A DNA stretch of 64,000 nt from Candidatus Baltobacteraceae bacterium (GTDB lineage Bacteria > Vulcanimicrobiota > Vulcanimicrobiia > Vulcanimicrobiales > Vulcanimicrobiaceae). The notes below the pieces were generated by a model, which did not search any database, was not told the origin of the DNA, and saw only the letters and a list, made by a program, of their open reading frames with translations. Of this stretch, positions 25,422-34,082 are shown piece after piece. Both the position numbers and the translations under genes were made by a program. Where the stretch lies: contig DASXEW010000001.1 in assembly GCA_036489885.1 (NCBI GenBank), positions 124,001 to 188,000 on the forward strand, read 5' to 3'. Within the stretch, counting starts at the first letter, position 1, and the number at the start of each line of letters is the position of its first letter.

Positions 25422-25941
25422 GCGCTGCGAAGATCAGCCGCGCCGGGATCCTGATCGGCATCGGGCTCGGCGTGGCTACGCGCGGAAAAGCAGACGCGAC
25501 CGTCGACATCACGCACTCGAATGCCGCGATCCATCAAGAGATCATGTTTGCGGCTCCGCCTTTAGGGTGCTGATCACGACCGCAACCTTCGATCGCGTCG
25601 TCCGCGCCGGCTTCGGCATGAAGTCGAGCATGATCGGAGCGATCAGCAAGACGCCGACCTACATCGATCCCGAACCCGGTGGAGCGTTCACACTTTTCGG
25701 CGGCTACGTCACGGGCCGCAATCTCGAAATGGTCCGCGAAACGCGTCTCGTGCAAGCTTGGCGTGCCGGCAGCTGGGAACCCGGCTGGTTCTCGATCGCG
25801 AAGTTCGTCCTAGTGCGGCACGGCTCAGGGACGAAGGTCGTTTTCGACCATACCGGATTTCCGAACGAAGCGGCACCGCATCTCGCCTCGGGATGGTACG
25901 AGCATTATTGGCATCCACTGCAAAAGGTACTCACGACTTAA
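25418..25941 (+). pseudogene. Second SRPBCC-domain protein, interrupted by a frameshift near 25.56 kb
   Basis: Starting at GTG (25418, GTGA overlap) frame 1 encodes a Tat/Sec-like leader (SAAKISRAGILIGIGLGVAT) and the start of an SRPBCC domain (AAIHQEIMFAAPPL), then hits TGA at 25571. The remaining domain continues one frame back: LITTATFDRVVRAGFGMKSS, GGAFTLFGGYVTGRN, VQAWRAGSWEPGWFSIAKF, VFDHTGFPNEAAPHLASGW. A single-base indel in CCTTTAGGG (25557-25566) restores one continuous protein. It could be a true pseudogene, a sequencing error or (less likely) programmed slippage. Confidence 0.75.
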
Positions 25942-26054
25942 CACTTGTCCAATGACCTTCTGAGAAAAATTGGGTAAGGTAACTCAGTGATCAAGAAGGA
26001 GCTGGTAGCGATCTGGGCCGGCGTTCAGTACGCGTATCGCCAGATCGCTCGATA

Positions 26055-26927
26055 CTACGGCAGATCGTCGTAGAGTTTGTAGAGCGCGGTGTGGTCGAGC
26101 TCGCCGTCGCCGCGATCGACGACTTCCTTGACCCGATCGAACGCTGCCTTCGCGGCAGGTAGTTCGAGACCGACCCGCGCGCATGCATCGAGAATGTTCT
26201 CGCGGTCTTTCATGTGCGTCTTGATCGGTCCGCCCGGAACGAAATTGCGATCGAGCATGCGCTGGCCTTGACCTTCGAGGATCTTGCTGCCGGCGAATCC
26301 GCCGAGCATGGCTTCGCGCACCGTCGCCGGATCGACGCCGTGTGCGCGTGCAAGTGCGAATGCTTCGGCAACCAGTTCGACGGTCGAGGCGACGATGAGT
26401 TGATTGCACATCTTCGCAATCTGTCCGGCGCCGGCATGGCCGATACGAACGGCGGTCTTGGCCATTGCCATGAACACGGGCTTAGCGCGCTCGAAAGCGG
26501 CTTCGCTTCCGCCCGCCATAACGGTGAGCGTCCCTTCGATCGCCCCTTTCTCGCCGCCGCTCACGGGCGCATCGATTGCGTCTACGCCCTTTTTTGTAAA
26601 AGCTTCAGCGAGCTCACGCGCGTGCGCGGGCGACGTCGTTCCCATGTCGATGAAGAGGCTGCCCGCGCGAATTCCGGCCAGCACGCCATCGGATCCAAAG
26701 ATTGCGTCATGCGTCGTCGGCCAATCGATCAGCATCGTAATGACCACGTCGCACTGCGCGGCAAGCACTTTGGGCGTCGCGGCGGCGATCGCGCCGGCCT
26801 CCACGAGATCTTTGAATTTTGAGGCGGTGCGGTTTTGCACGACCACGGAGTAACCGGCGCGCAACAGGTTGCGGGCCATCGGTTTCCCCATCAGTCCCGT
26901 ACCGATAACACCAACGACGAGCGGCAA
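26055..26927 (-). CDS. NAD(P)-dependent beta-hydroxyacid dehydrogenase (GarR/MmsB-like)
   Basis: A 290-residue 3-hydroxyisobutyrate/tartronate-semialdehyde reductase family protein. The cofactor fold is VVGVIGTGLMGKPMARNLLR with NRT after beta2 (NADP-preferring), then DAPVSGGEKGAIEGTLTVM, and the catalytic Lys is in AGQIAKMCNQLI. AGGAGG lies 6 bp before the TTG at 26927; an in-frame TTG two codons upstream (26933) is adjacent to it with no spacing, so I prefer 26927. Substrate not determinable. Confidence 0.85.
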   Translation of the reverse strand: MPLVVGVIGTGLMGKPMARNLLRAGYSVVVQNRTASKFKDLVEAGAIAAATPKVLAAQCDVVITMLIDWPTTHDAIFGSDGVLAGIRAGSLFIDMGTTSPAHARELAEAFTKKGVDAIDAPVSGGEKGAIEGTLTVMAGGSEAAFERAKPVFMAMAKTAVRIGHAGAGQIAKMCNQLIVASTVELVAEAFALARAHGVDPATVREAMLGGFAGSKILEGQGQRMLDRNFVPGGPIKTHMKDRENILDACARVGLELPAAKAAFDRVKEVVDRGDGELDHTALYKLYDDLP

Positions 26928-26942
26928 ATTCAACCTCCTGAT

Positions 26943-26957
26943 CTGTGAAAGTCACAG
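26943..26957. promoter_or_regulatory. Perfect 6-3-6 palindrome upstream of the dehydrogenase gene
   Basis: CTGTGA-AAG-TCACAG sits 16 bp before the TTG start of the minus-strand dehydrogenase. Arms are TGTGA/TCACA as in CRP/FNR-family sites, but with a 3-bp rather than 6-bp spacer, so it is only an operator candidate. Confidence 0.4.
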
Positions 26958-27036
26958 CCTATGCGAGCAGTCGCTAAGCTCCTCTGACGTAGGCTAGGTT
27001 ACTGCGTCGAGCGCGCTGTCATGGTAGGCTTTGGCC

Positions 27037-27516
27037 ATGACACGTTCGGCATTGCTTACACGACTCGGTGCCTTCTTTGCAGCCCTCGGAGCGTCGGCAT
27101 CGCCGCGTGCGGCTGAGGCGACCGATTCGGCATGGAATCTCAGCGACGGGGAATGGCACGCGCGGCTGAGCCCGGCAGCTTTCGCGGTGCTGCGGCAGCA
27201 TGGCACGGAGTACGCGGGTTCCAGCCCCCTCGATCACGAGAAGCGTAACGGCATCTACGATTGCGCCGGCTGCGATCAAGCGCTGTTCTCGTCAAAGACG
27301 AAGTTCGATAGCGGGACGGGCTGGCCGAGCTTTTACGATCATCTTCCGAGCGCTATCGGCGAGTCACGGGACAACTCGATGTTCGAAGCTCGCACCGAGG
27401 TACATTGCAGCCGTTGCGGCGGTCACCTCGGGCACGTGTTCGACGACGGTCCACGACCGACGGGATTGCGCTACTGCATGAACGGCGTCGCGCTGAAGTT
27501 CAAGCCCGAGAGCTAA
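27037..27516 (+). CDS. msrB: Peptide-methionine (R)-S-oxide reductase, exported
   Basis: A 159-residue MsrB. The leader MTRSALLTRLGAFFAALGAS marks export. Zinc ligands C76/C79 (YDCAGC) and C124/C127 (HCSRCGGHLGHVFDDG) and the catalytic Cys147 (RYCMNGVAL) are all present, so this one is the cysteine form, not a selenoprotein. Its role is repair of oxidised methionine in exported proteins. GTG/TTG alternatives upstream (27031) add two codons only. Confidence 0.9.
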   Translation: MTRSALLTRLGAFFAALGASASPRAAEATDSAWNLSDGEWHARLSPAAFAVLRQHGTEYAGSSPLDHEKRNGIYDCAGCDQALFSSKTKFDSGTGWPSFYDHLPSAIGESRDNSMFEARTEVHCSRCGGHLGHVFDDGPRPTGLRYCMNGVALKFKPES

Positions 27517-27553
27517 TCGAGGTCCAAACCGTCACGTTGTTGTAGCCCGCGGG

Positions 27554-29611
27554 ATGCGGGTTGGCATCGACGTCGGCGGAACGTTCACCGACCTCGTCGC
27601 TCTTGACGAGAAGACGGGCGCTCTTTCGCGCCTGAAAGTGTCGACGACTCCGCGCGCTCCCGAGGAGGCCGTCGTTCGTGCATTGCGCGACTTTGTTGCG
27701 CGCGACCCTGACGCCGCGATCAGTTTGATCGCGCACTCGAGCACGATCGCGACCAATGCACTGCTCGGCCAAATCAACCTCGAGCTACCGCGCGTCGCGC
27801 TGTTGACGACGGAAGGTTTTCGCGACGTTCTCGAGATCGGGCGGCAAAATCGTCCCGAAGTCTACAACTTGTTCGTTGAGCGCCCGCGTCCGCTCGTGGC
27901 GCGCGGCGATCGTATCGGCGTACGCGAACGGCTCGATCATCGGGGAAGGGTCGTCGTCCCGCTCGATCGCGCATCGCTGGACGCCGCGGTCGCGCAACTT
28001 GCGCGCTCTGACGTGCGTGCGGTCGCCGTTTCATTTTTACACGCGTACGCAAATGCCGATCACGAACGCGCGGCAGCCGATGCGGTACGCGCCGGGTTGC
28101 CGAACGCCGAAGTCACGCTGTCGAGTGAAATCGATCCCGAGTACCGCGAATACGAACGCACCAGCACGACCGTCGTCAACGCGCTGCTTGTTCCCCTCGT
28201 TCGGCGGTATCTCGAACAGCTCGAGCGCGAAGTGCGCAAACTGGGAATTCGTGCGCCGCTCTACGTGATGCAGAGCAACGGCGGGATGGCGGCAATCAGC
28301 GTTGCATCAAAACGCCCGGCGACGATCATCGAAAGCGGTCCGGCATCCGGCGTGATCGGCGCAGCGTTTCTTGGCCGCAAGCTGGGCATCGAGAACGTTC
28401 TTTCCTTTGATATGGGCGGAACCACCGCGAAGGCCGGCACCGTTTTTGGCGGCGAGCCGCAAGTCGTCGGGGAGTTTGAAGCTGCGGGACGGACGCACTC
28501 GGGGCGCTCCGTGAAAGGCAGCGGATATCCGGTGCGCTTTCCATTCGTCGACTTGGCTGAGGTTAGCGCCGGCGGCGGAACGATCGCTTGGATCGACGCG
28601 GGCGGTGCACTGCGTGTCGGACCACTCTCGGCCGGAGCCGATCCCGGACCGGCCGCATACGGCAAAGGCGATCAACCCACGGTCACCGATGCGAACATCG
28701 TGCTCGGCCGGCTGAATCCCGTCGCATTGCTCGGCGGCGAGATGCCGATCGACGCGCAACGTTCGCACGCTGCAATCGAGTCGCTGTTGCCGCGGCTACC
28801 CGAGCTCGATCGCGATCGGCTGGCGGCCGGCATCATCGAACTCGTCGACAACGAGATGGCGAAGATCTTGCGCATCGTTTCGATCGAGCGTGGTTACGAC
28901 CCGAGAACGTTCACGATGATGGCGTTCGGCGGCGGCGGTCCATTGCACGCGTGTGCGCTCGCGGATGCACTCGAGGTCAAGCGCGTCGTCGTTCCGCCCT
29001 CACCGGGTTTATTTTCCGCGTGGGGATTGCTGGCCGCCGACGTCCGCGCATCGTACGTGCGCACAATCGTTGCGACAGTCGATCGGCTGGATGGGGCGCG
29101 CGTTGACGCCGCGTTTGCCGAAATGGAAAAGACGGGACACGACGAGCTCGCGGCGCAAGGCGTCAAGCCGGACGCGATGGCGTTCATTCGCGAGCTCGAG
29201 ATACGGTATCTCGGCCAAGGCTATGAGCTTGGAGTGCCGATGACGACGTTCGCACAAGCGATCGAGGCGTTTCATCAGAAACACGAGCGCACGTACGGCT
29301 ACGCCTCGCGCGAAGACGCCGTCGAAGTCGTCGCCGCGCGTCTGGTCGCCGTCGGTGAAGTCGCGAAACCCAATATCTCTAATGTCATGGTGAGCGTCGT
29401 CGAACCACAGCGACCATCCAGCCACCGGCAGGTGTACTTCGCGCAAAAGGGCCGGATCAACACGCCGGTCTATCAGCGCGAGCAACTCGGTGGAGGCGCA
29501 ACGGTTGCGGGACCTGCAATCATCGAGCAATACGATAGCGCGACGCTTGTTGCGCCATCATGGACGGCGGCTGTTGATGAGCTCGGAAATCTGAATTTGG
29601 TGCGCGCATGA
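27554..29611 (+). CDS. hyuA: Hydantoinase/oxoprolinase subunit A (HyuA)
   Basis: A 685-residue ATP-dependent amidohydrolase subunit with N-terminal hydantoinase motif MRVGIDVGGTFTDLVAL, the conserved LAHSSTIATNALL-like segment (SLIAHSSTIATNALLGQ), and the central domain VLSFDMGGTTAKAGTV, DLAEVSAGGGTIAWID and FGGGGPLHACALADAL. The family acts on 5-oxoproline, hydantoins or acetophenone carboxylation; which applies here cannot be told. The stop overlaps the HyuB start (ATGA), as usual. Confidence 0.92.
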   Translation: MRVGIDVGGTFTDLVALDEKTGALSRLKVSTTPRAPEEAVVRALRDFVARDPDAAISLIAHSSTIATNALLGQINLELPRVALLTTEGFRDVLEIGRQNRPEVYNLFVERPRPLVARGDRIGVRERLDHRGRVVVPLDRASLDAAVAQLARSDVRAVAVSFLHAYANADHERAAADAVRAGLPNAEVTLSSEIDPEYREYERTSTTVVNALLVPLVRRYLEQLEREVRKLGIRAPLYVMQSNGGMAAISVASKRPATIIESGPASGVIGAAFLGRKLGIENVLSFDMGGTTAKAGTVFGGEPQVVGEFEAAGRTHSGRSVKGSGYPVRFPFVDLAEVSAGGGTIAWIDAGGALRVGPLSAGADPGPAAYGKGDQPTVTDANIVLGRLNPVALLGGEMPIDAQRSHAAIESLLPRLPELDRDRLAAGIIELVDNEMAKILRIVSIERGYDPRTFTMMAFGGGGPLHACALADALEVKRVVVPPSPGLFSAWGLLAADVRASYVRTIVATVDRLDGARVDAAFAEMEKTGHDELAAQGVKPDAMAFIRELEIRYLGQGYELGVPMTTFAQAIEAFHQKHERTYGYASREDAVEVVAARLVAVGEVAKPNISNVMVSVVEPQRPSSHRQVYFAQKGRINTPVYQREQLGGGATVAGPAIIEQYDSATLVAPSWTAAVDELGNLNLVRA

Positions 29612-31200
29612 TTGCCCCGTCGCGCATCGATCCGATTACGGTCGAGGTCATCAAGAATTCGCTGGTCTATGCGAGCGAAGAGATGGGGATCGCTGTTCGC
29701 AATTCGGCGTATTCTCCGAACATCAAAGACCGGCTCGATCATTCGTGTGCGATCTTCGATGCGCAAACGCGTTTGATTGCTCAAGCCGAGCACATCCCGG
29801 TTCATCTCGGATCGCTGCCGTGGGGATTGCGCGCGACGCTCGCGGCAATCGACGGCATGGGTCTGAAGATGGCTCCCGGCGACATGTGGGTCGTCAATGA
29901 CCCGTATATCAGCGGAACACATCTGAACGACGTGACGGTCATTCGCCCGGTCTTCGTGGGTGAACGGCTCGTCGGATATTCTGCGAGCAAAGCGCACCAC
30001 ACCGACGTCGGTGGCGCCGTCCCCGGTTCGATGAGCGCCGATGCCGAGGAGCTCTTCGGCGAAGGGCTCGTCATCGCACCGTTGCGGTTGATGCGCGGCG
30101 ATGCCGTGCAACCCGAAATCGTCGCGCTCGTCCGCTCCAACTCGCGCAATCCGCATGCGCGCAGCGGCGATCTCAAGGCACAGATCGCCGGCAGCATCAC
30201 GGGCGAACGTCGCGTCCTTGCATTGATCGAAACCTATGGACTCGCGACGTACGAAGGCGCGCTCGAGCGTATTCTGGATGAAAGTGAGCGAGCGTTGCGC
30301 GCCCAGCTTGCGACTTTCCGGCCGGGTCGTTACGAAGTCGAAGAAGCGATGGAAGATCTCGACGGCAATCCGTCGGTCTTCATTCGTCTCGCACTAACGA
30401 TCGCGGGCGGCAGCGTCTCACTCGATTACACAGGGACGAGTCCGCAAGTCAATTTTCCGATCAATGCGGTTTACGGTGTAACGCTCTCCGGCATCTATTA
30501 TGTGGTGCGGGCGCTCACCGATCCGACTATCCCGATGAACGACGGCTGCTTTCGTCCGATCTCGGTGCATGTTCCGGAAGGTTCGTTTCTCAATCCGCGG
30601 CGGCCGGCTGCAGTCTCCGGTGGAAACGTCGAAACGTCGCAGCGCAACGCCGACACGGTGCTGCGCGCGTTTGCCGACGCAGCGCCCGAGCGCGTCCCGG
30701 CGGCGAGCGGAGGAACCATGAGCAACGTGATCGTCGGAGGCGTCGACGCAAAGGGCGAAGCCTGGACATTCTACGAGACCAACGGCTGCGGGATGGGTGC
30801 GCGTCCGAGTGCGGACGGAGTTGACGGGATCCAAGCTCACATGACCAACACGCTCAACACGCCGATCGAAGCAATGGAGCATTATCTTCCGATTCGCGTC
30901 ACGCGCTACGAATTCGCGGAAGGCACTGGTGGCGCCGGAAAATACCGGGGCGGCTTCGGCCTCGTGCGTTCATGGAAACTCCTGGAAGGTACCGGACGCG
31001 CGTCGCTGATTGCCGAACATCATACGCTCGGGCCGCGAGGATTGCGCGGTGGTGCGGACGGCGCCCCGGGCGAGCACCACATCGTGCGCAACGGAGAGCG
31101 CAAAAAGCTACCCGGCAAGATCAACGTTCCGATCGCGGCCGGCGATGAGATTATCTTGCAATCACCGGGCGGCGGCGGGTGGGGATCAGACGAGCCGTAA
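29608..31200 (+). CDS. hyuB: Hydantoinase/oxoprolinase subunit B (HyuB)
   Basis: A 530-residue partner of HyuA: DPITVEVIKNSLVYASEEMG at the N-terminus, GDMWVVNDPYISGTHLNDVT, SKAHHTDVGGAVPGSM, PRRPAAVSGGNVETSQ and the C-terminal GGAGKYRGGFGLVRSW. These are the diagnostic HyuB landmarks, and the two subunits form one enzyme. A NIPSNAP-like gene follows 20 bp downstream. Confidence 0.92.
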   Translation: MIAPSRIDPITVEVIKNSLVYASEEMGIAVRNSAYSPNIKDRLDHSCAIFDAQTRLIAQAEHIPVHLGSLPWGLRATLAAIDGMGLKMAPGDMWVVNDPYISGTHLNDVTVIRPVFVGERLVGYSASKAHHTDVGGAVPGSMSADAEELFGEGLVIAPLRLMRGDAVQPEIVALVRSNSRNPHARSGDLKAQIAGSITGERRVLALIETYGLATYEGALERILDESERALRAQLATFRPGRYEVEEAMEDLDGNPSVFIRLALTIAGGSVSLDYTGTSPQVNFPINAVYGVTLSGIYYVVRALTDPTIPMNDGCFRPISVHVPEGSFLNPRRPAAVSGGNVETSQRNADTVLRAFADAAPERVPAASGGTMSNVIVGGVDAKGEAWTFYETNGCGMGARPSADGVDGIQAHMTNTLNTPIEAMEHYLPIRVTRYEFAEGTGGAGKYRGGFGLVRSWKLLEGTGRASLIAEHHTLGPRGLRGGADGAPGEHHIVRNGERKKLPGKINVPIAAGDEIILQSPGGGGWGSDEP

Positions 31201-31220
31201 GCGGCGCCGAGGAGTTATCA

Positions 31221-31535
31221 ATGATCATCGAGGTTCGGACGTACACGATCAAGCCGGGGTTGCGCGATCAGTTCGTTGCGTTTTTCGAAAAACGTGCCAT
31301 TCCGGAACAGCAGGCCGTCGGGATAAAAGTGCTCGGACCGTTGCTGGACACCGAGAATCCGAACGTGTTTTTGTTTCTGCGTTCCTTTCCCTCACTCGAA
31401 GAGCGCGACCGCATGAAGAGTCTCTTCTATGACGGGCCGGTATGGAAGAATGAGCTTGAGGGGATCGCGATGCCGATGATCGAGAGCTACAGCGCCGTGC
31501 TGACGGAAACGACGCCCGAATTCGTCATGCTCTGA
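31221..31535 (+). CDS. NIPSNAP-family small protein
   Basis: A 104-residue protein of the dimeric alpha/beta-barrel type: MIIEVRTYTIKPGLRDQFVA, GIKVLGPLLDTENPNVFLFL, RSFPSLEERDRMKSLFY. Such proteins sit beside diverse catabolic operons and their function is unsettled. GAGGAG upstream of the ATG (ggagttatca) makes the start clear. It probably belongs to the hyuAB transcript. Confidence 0.88.
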   Translation: MIIEVRTYTIKPGLRDQFVAFFEKRAIPEQQAVGIKVLGPLLDTENPNVFLFLRSFPSLEERDRMKSLFYDGPVWKNELEGIAMPMIESYSAVLTETTPEFVML

Positions 31536-31569
31536 AGGAATCGGTCGCTTATCGCGCCTAGCGAGTGGC

Positions 31570-32265
31570 GTGGTCAAACATCACGGCGAGACGCACCATA
31601 ATCCGAAGGTCGCGCTTCGCGACGTCGTCATCGGCTTATCCGATGGCTTGACCGTTCCGTTTGCGCTTGCGGCCGGCGTTTCGGTCGCCGTGGCTTCGTC
31701 GAAGGTTGTCGTCACCGCCGGTCTCGCCGAGATCGTCGCCGGATCGATCTCGATGGGCCTCGGCGGCTACCTCGCTGCTCGGACCGACATCGATCAATAC
31801 GCAAGCGAACGGCGGCGCGAGTATCGCGAGGTGCAACTCGTACCGCATATCGAGCGCGACGAAGTGCGCGACGTTTTTCGCGAGTACGGTTTGGGCGGAA
31901 GCGAGCTCGAGCAAGTCGTCGATCATATCGTAGCCGATCCGGACCGGTGGGTCGACTTCATGATGCGCTTCGAGCTTGGTCTTGAACGTCCGAAGGTGAA
32001 TCAGGCGCCCATCAGTGCGCTGACGATTGCGATCTCGTACGCGGTCGGTGGACTCGTCCCGCTCGTCCCGTACGTGTTCATCTCGAACGTTCCGTATGCG
32101 CTGATGATCTCGGTCGCGCTGACGCTCGTCGCGCTCTTTCTGTTCGGCGGCTACAAAGCGCGCATGACGCGAACGCCGCGGCTTCGCGGTGCGATACAAA
32201 CCACGCTGATCGGCGCCGCCGCCGCTGCCGCGGCCTTCGGTATTGCGCGGCTCATCACTGGGTAG
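31570..32265 (+). CDS. VIT1/CCC1-family membrane transporter
   Basis: A 231-residue protein with five membrane segments. The N-terminal signature LRDVVIGLSDGLTVPFALAA is followed by AEIVAGSISMGLGGYLAART and a cytoplasmic acidic helical hairpin (YREVQLVPHIERDEVRDVF). C-terminal segments follow (ALTIAISYAVGGLVPLVPYV, ALMISVALTLVALFLFGGY). In the family this is a divalent-metal (Fe/Mn) exporter or vacuolar importer. Start is GTG. Confidence 0.88.
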   Translation: MVKHHGETHHNPKVALRDVVIGLSDGLTVPFALAAGVSVAVASSKVVVTAGLAEIVAGSISMGLGGYLAARTDIDQYASERRREYREVQLVPHIERDEVRDVFREYGLGGSELEQVVDHIVADPDRWVDFMMRFELGLERPKVNQAPISALTIAISYAVGGLVPLVPYVFISNVPYALMISVALTLVALFLFGGYKARMTRTPRLRGAIQTTLIGAAAAAAAFGIARLITG

Positions 32266-32278
32266 CCGGAGTAGGGTC

Positions 32279-33457
32279 TTAAAACTTTAGCAGCATCAGC
32301 AGCGCGCCGAGCGCGAGCGAAGCGATGCAACCTTCAAACGACGCCGTGTAGCCGAATCCGTCGATCAATCTGCCGCCGACGAATGGCCCCAGCGCTGCAA
32401 GAATTGCAATCGGTATTCCCTGCAACGCGATGATCGCGCCGTATGCGCGCCGGCCGAAGCGCTCGGCCATAATCGCGCCGCGTAGCGGCGAGAGTGCACC
32501 ATATGCGCTTCCAAAGACGAGCACGTAGGCGACGACGGTCGCAATCCCATGCGCGCTCAAGAGCAAAACAACGCCGATCGCTTCCAGCGCAACGGCGCCT
32601 GCGACCAGGAATCGTAGCGGAACGTGCCGGCTCGCGTAAATGACGATCGCGCGGCCCGGAAGGTACGCGATGCCGAAGAGCCCGACGACGGTCGTGACCA
32701 GCGGCGCGGCGAAACCGCGCGACGTCAAGAAGATGATGTGTTCGATGATCACCGTCGTGCTCGCAAAGAACGAAAGCGAGATCGTCGCGGTTATCAACCA
32801 GAACGCGCGCGTTCGAAACGCTTCGCCGAGCAGCATTCCGCTTGCCGGAGCTGCGTTGCCGCCGTCGGGACTTAGGCCGAGATCCTCAGGTTGGCGGCGC
32901 AGTAAGAGCGCATGCAACGGCAGCGTGATCGCGATTTGAATCAGGCCGAGCAGCATGACGGCTTCGCGCCAGCCAAACGCGGATACCAGCACGCCGTTCA
33001 ACGGATAAAACAGCGTGGATGAAAACGCACCCATGAACGTGAGGATGGAAAGCGCGTTCATGCGCCGGCTTTCGAACCAGTTGGCAACGACGGTGAACGA
33101 CACCGGATAGTACGTCAACGCCGTGCCGACCCCGAAACCAATGCCCCATACGGCGTAAAACTCCGCAAGTGTGTGCACCCGGCCTAGAAGAATGAGCGAC
33201 GCGCCCATGACGATCGAGCCGGCCGACATCAGCGTGCGCGCGCCGAATCGATCCAGGACGCGTCCGACGCCGAATCCGAGGATCCCCGAGACGAGAACGG
33301 TCAGCGAGTAGGCGCCGTTGATCGCCGCTTTGTTCCAAGCCAGATCCTGCGCGACGGGTCCGACGAGAACGCCGATCAGATACTGGCTTGTACCATACGA
33401 GACGATCGTCGTGACGCCGAGCGCGGCGACGATCGTCCAGCCGTAGTAATGCTTCAG
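32279..33457 (-). CDS. MFS transporter, start apparently CTG
   Basis: Reading from CTG at 33457 gives 392 residues: LKHYYGWTIVAALGVTTIVS, then VGPVAQDLAWNKAAINGAYS, GFGVGRVLDRFGARTL and about 12 membrane segments, as in monocarboxylate/oxalate-type MFS proteins. No ATG, GTG or TTG lies in frame between the upstream stop region and ATG 33229, which would lose the first two helices, so CTG in a CTGA overlap with the preceding TGA is the most economical start. Substrate unknown. The gene before it is a TlpA-like thioredoxin. Confidence 0.82.
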   Translation of the reverse strand: MKHYYGWTIVAALGVTTIVSYGTSQYLIGVLVGPVAQDLAWNKAAINGAYSLTVLVSGILGFGVGRVLDRFGARTLMSAGSIVMGASLILLGRVHTLAEFYAVWGIGFGVGTALTYYPVSFTVVANWFESRRMNALSILTFMGAFSSTLFYPLNGVLVSAFGWREAVMLLGLIQIAITLPLHALLLRRQPEDLGLSPDGGNAAPASGMLLGEAFRTRAFWLITATISLSFFASTTVIIEHIIFLTSRGFAAPLVTTVVGLFGIAYLPGRAIVIYASRHVPLRFLVAGAVALEAIGVVLLLSAHGIATVVAYVLVFGSAYGALSPLRGAIMAERFGRRAYGAIIALQGIPIAILAALGPFVGGRLIDGFGYTASFEGCIASLALGALLMLLKF

Positions 33458-33927
33458 GCTTTGGCGGTTTGTGGGACCTCGGCGAGCACCCTTTCGATGG
33501 CGGCTTCGATACGGTCGTAGCTTTTGTCGCCGGCCTGAAAGTGCCGCAGCTTGTGCTCGCGATCGAAAAGATAGTACGCGGGGACGAACTCATTGTCGAA
33601 ACGCCCGACGATCTGCAGATCGTTGTCGAACGCAACGCGATGCGAGAGGTTCATTTCATTCAGCGCGTCGTCGATTGCGGCATCGACGTCGAGCTCTTGC
33701 GGAACCCGCGGCTGATGCACCGCGACGAAAAGCAAGCCCGCCGGCTCGAACATCCGCCGCCAATGTTCGACCTCAGGTGCGACGTCGTGGCAAACGTAAC
33801 ACGTCATCGACCAGAAGTGCAGGAACACCGCACGTCCGGTAAGCTCGCTCGGCGAAAGTTCCGCTCCATTGATCCAGCGTGTCGCCCCCTCGAGAGAGGG
33901 GAGCGCATCGCGCACCCTCAGTGCCAT
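33454..33927 (-). CDS. Thioredoxin-like (TlpA/AhpC-type) protein with CxxC
   Basis: A 157-residue redoxin-fold protein with FLHFWSMTCYVCHDVAPEVE (C43-x-x-C46). The cis-Pro loop is FVPAYYLFD. There is no signal peptide, so it is cytoplasmic unlike classical TlpA. It starts the unit that continues into the MFS gene via the CTGA overlap. Confidence 0.83.
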   Translation of the reverse strand: MALRVRDALPSLEGATRWINGAELSPSELTGRAVFLHFWSMTCYVCHDVAPEVEHWRRMFEPAGLLFVAVHQPRVPQELDVDAAIDDALNEMNLSHRVAFDNDLQIVGRFDNEFVPAYYLFDREHKLRHFQAGDKSYDRIEAAIERVLAEVPQTAKA

Positions 33928-34082
33928 GGGACCAGCATTCCCCGCTTTCCGGCTTTTCCGTCCCCCTGGGCAGGCTTTGTTTTAGGCTCCCAGACAAGGG
34001 GCACAACGTATGGACGTGAGGGACGAACGTTAGCCAGCTCCGGGATTTTGACGTAGCCGAGGCAACGCCGAATCTCGTCTCT

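Noticed and set aside
25557-25567. Programmed -1 frameshift at CCTTTAGGG
   Set aside because: The site does not fit the X-XXY-YYZ slippery pattern (G-CCT-TTA) and no stimulating structure was seen; an indel is simpler.
25942-26054. Gene in the gap after the SRPBCC pseudogene
   Set aside because: Only short unrelated frames are present in this 113-bp stretch; I see no motif.
27037-27516. MsrB as a second selenoprotein
   Set aside because: Catalytic residue is TGC cysteine in RYCMN and no in-frame TGA exists.
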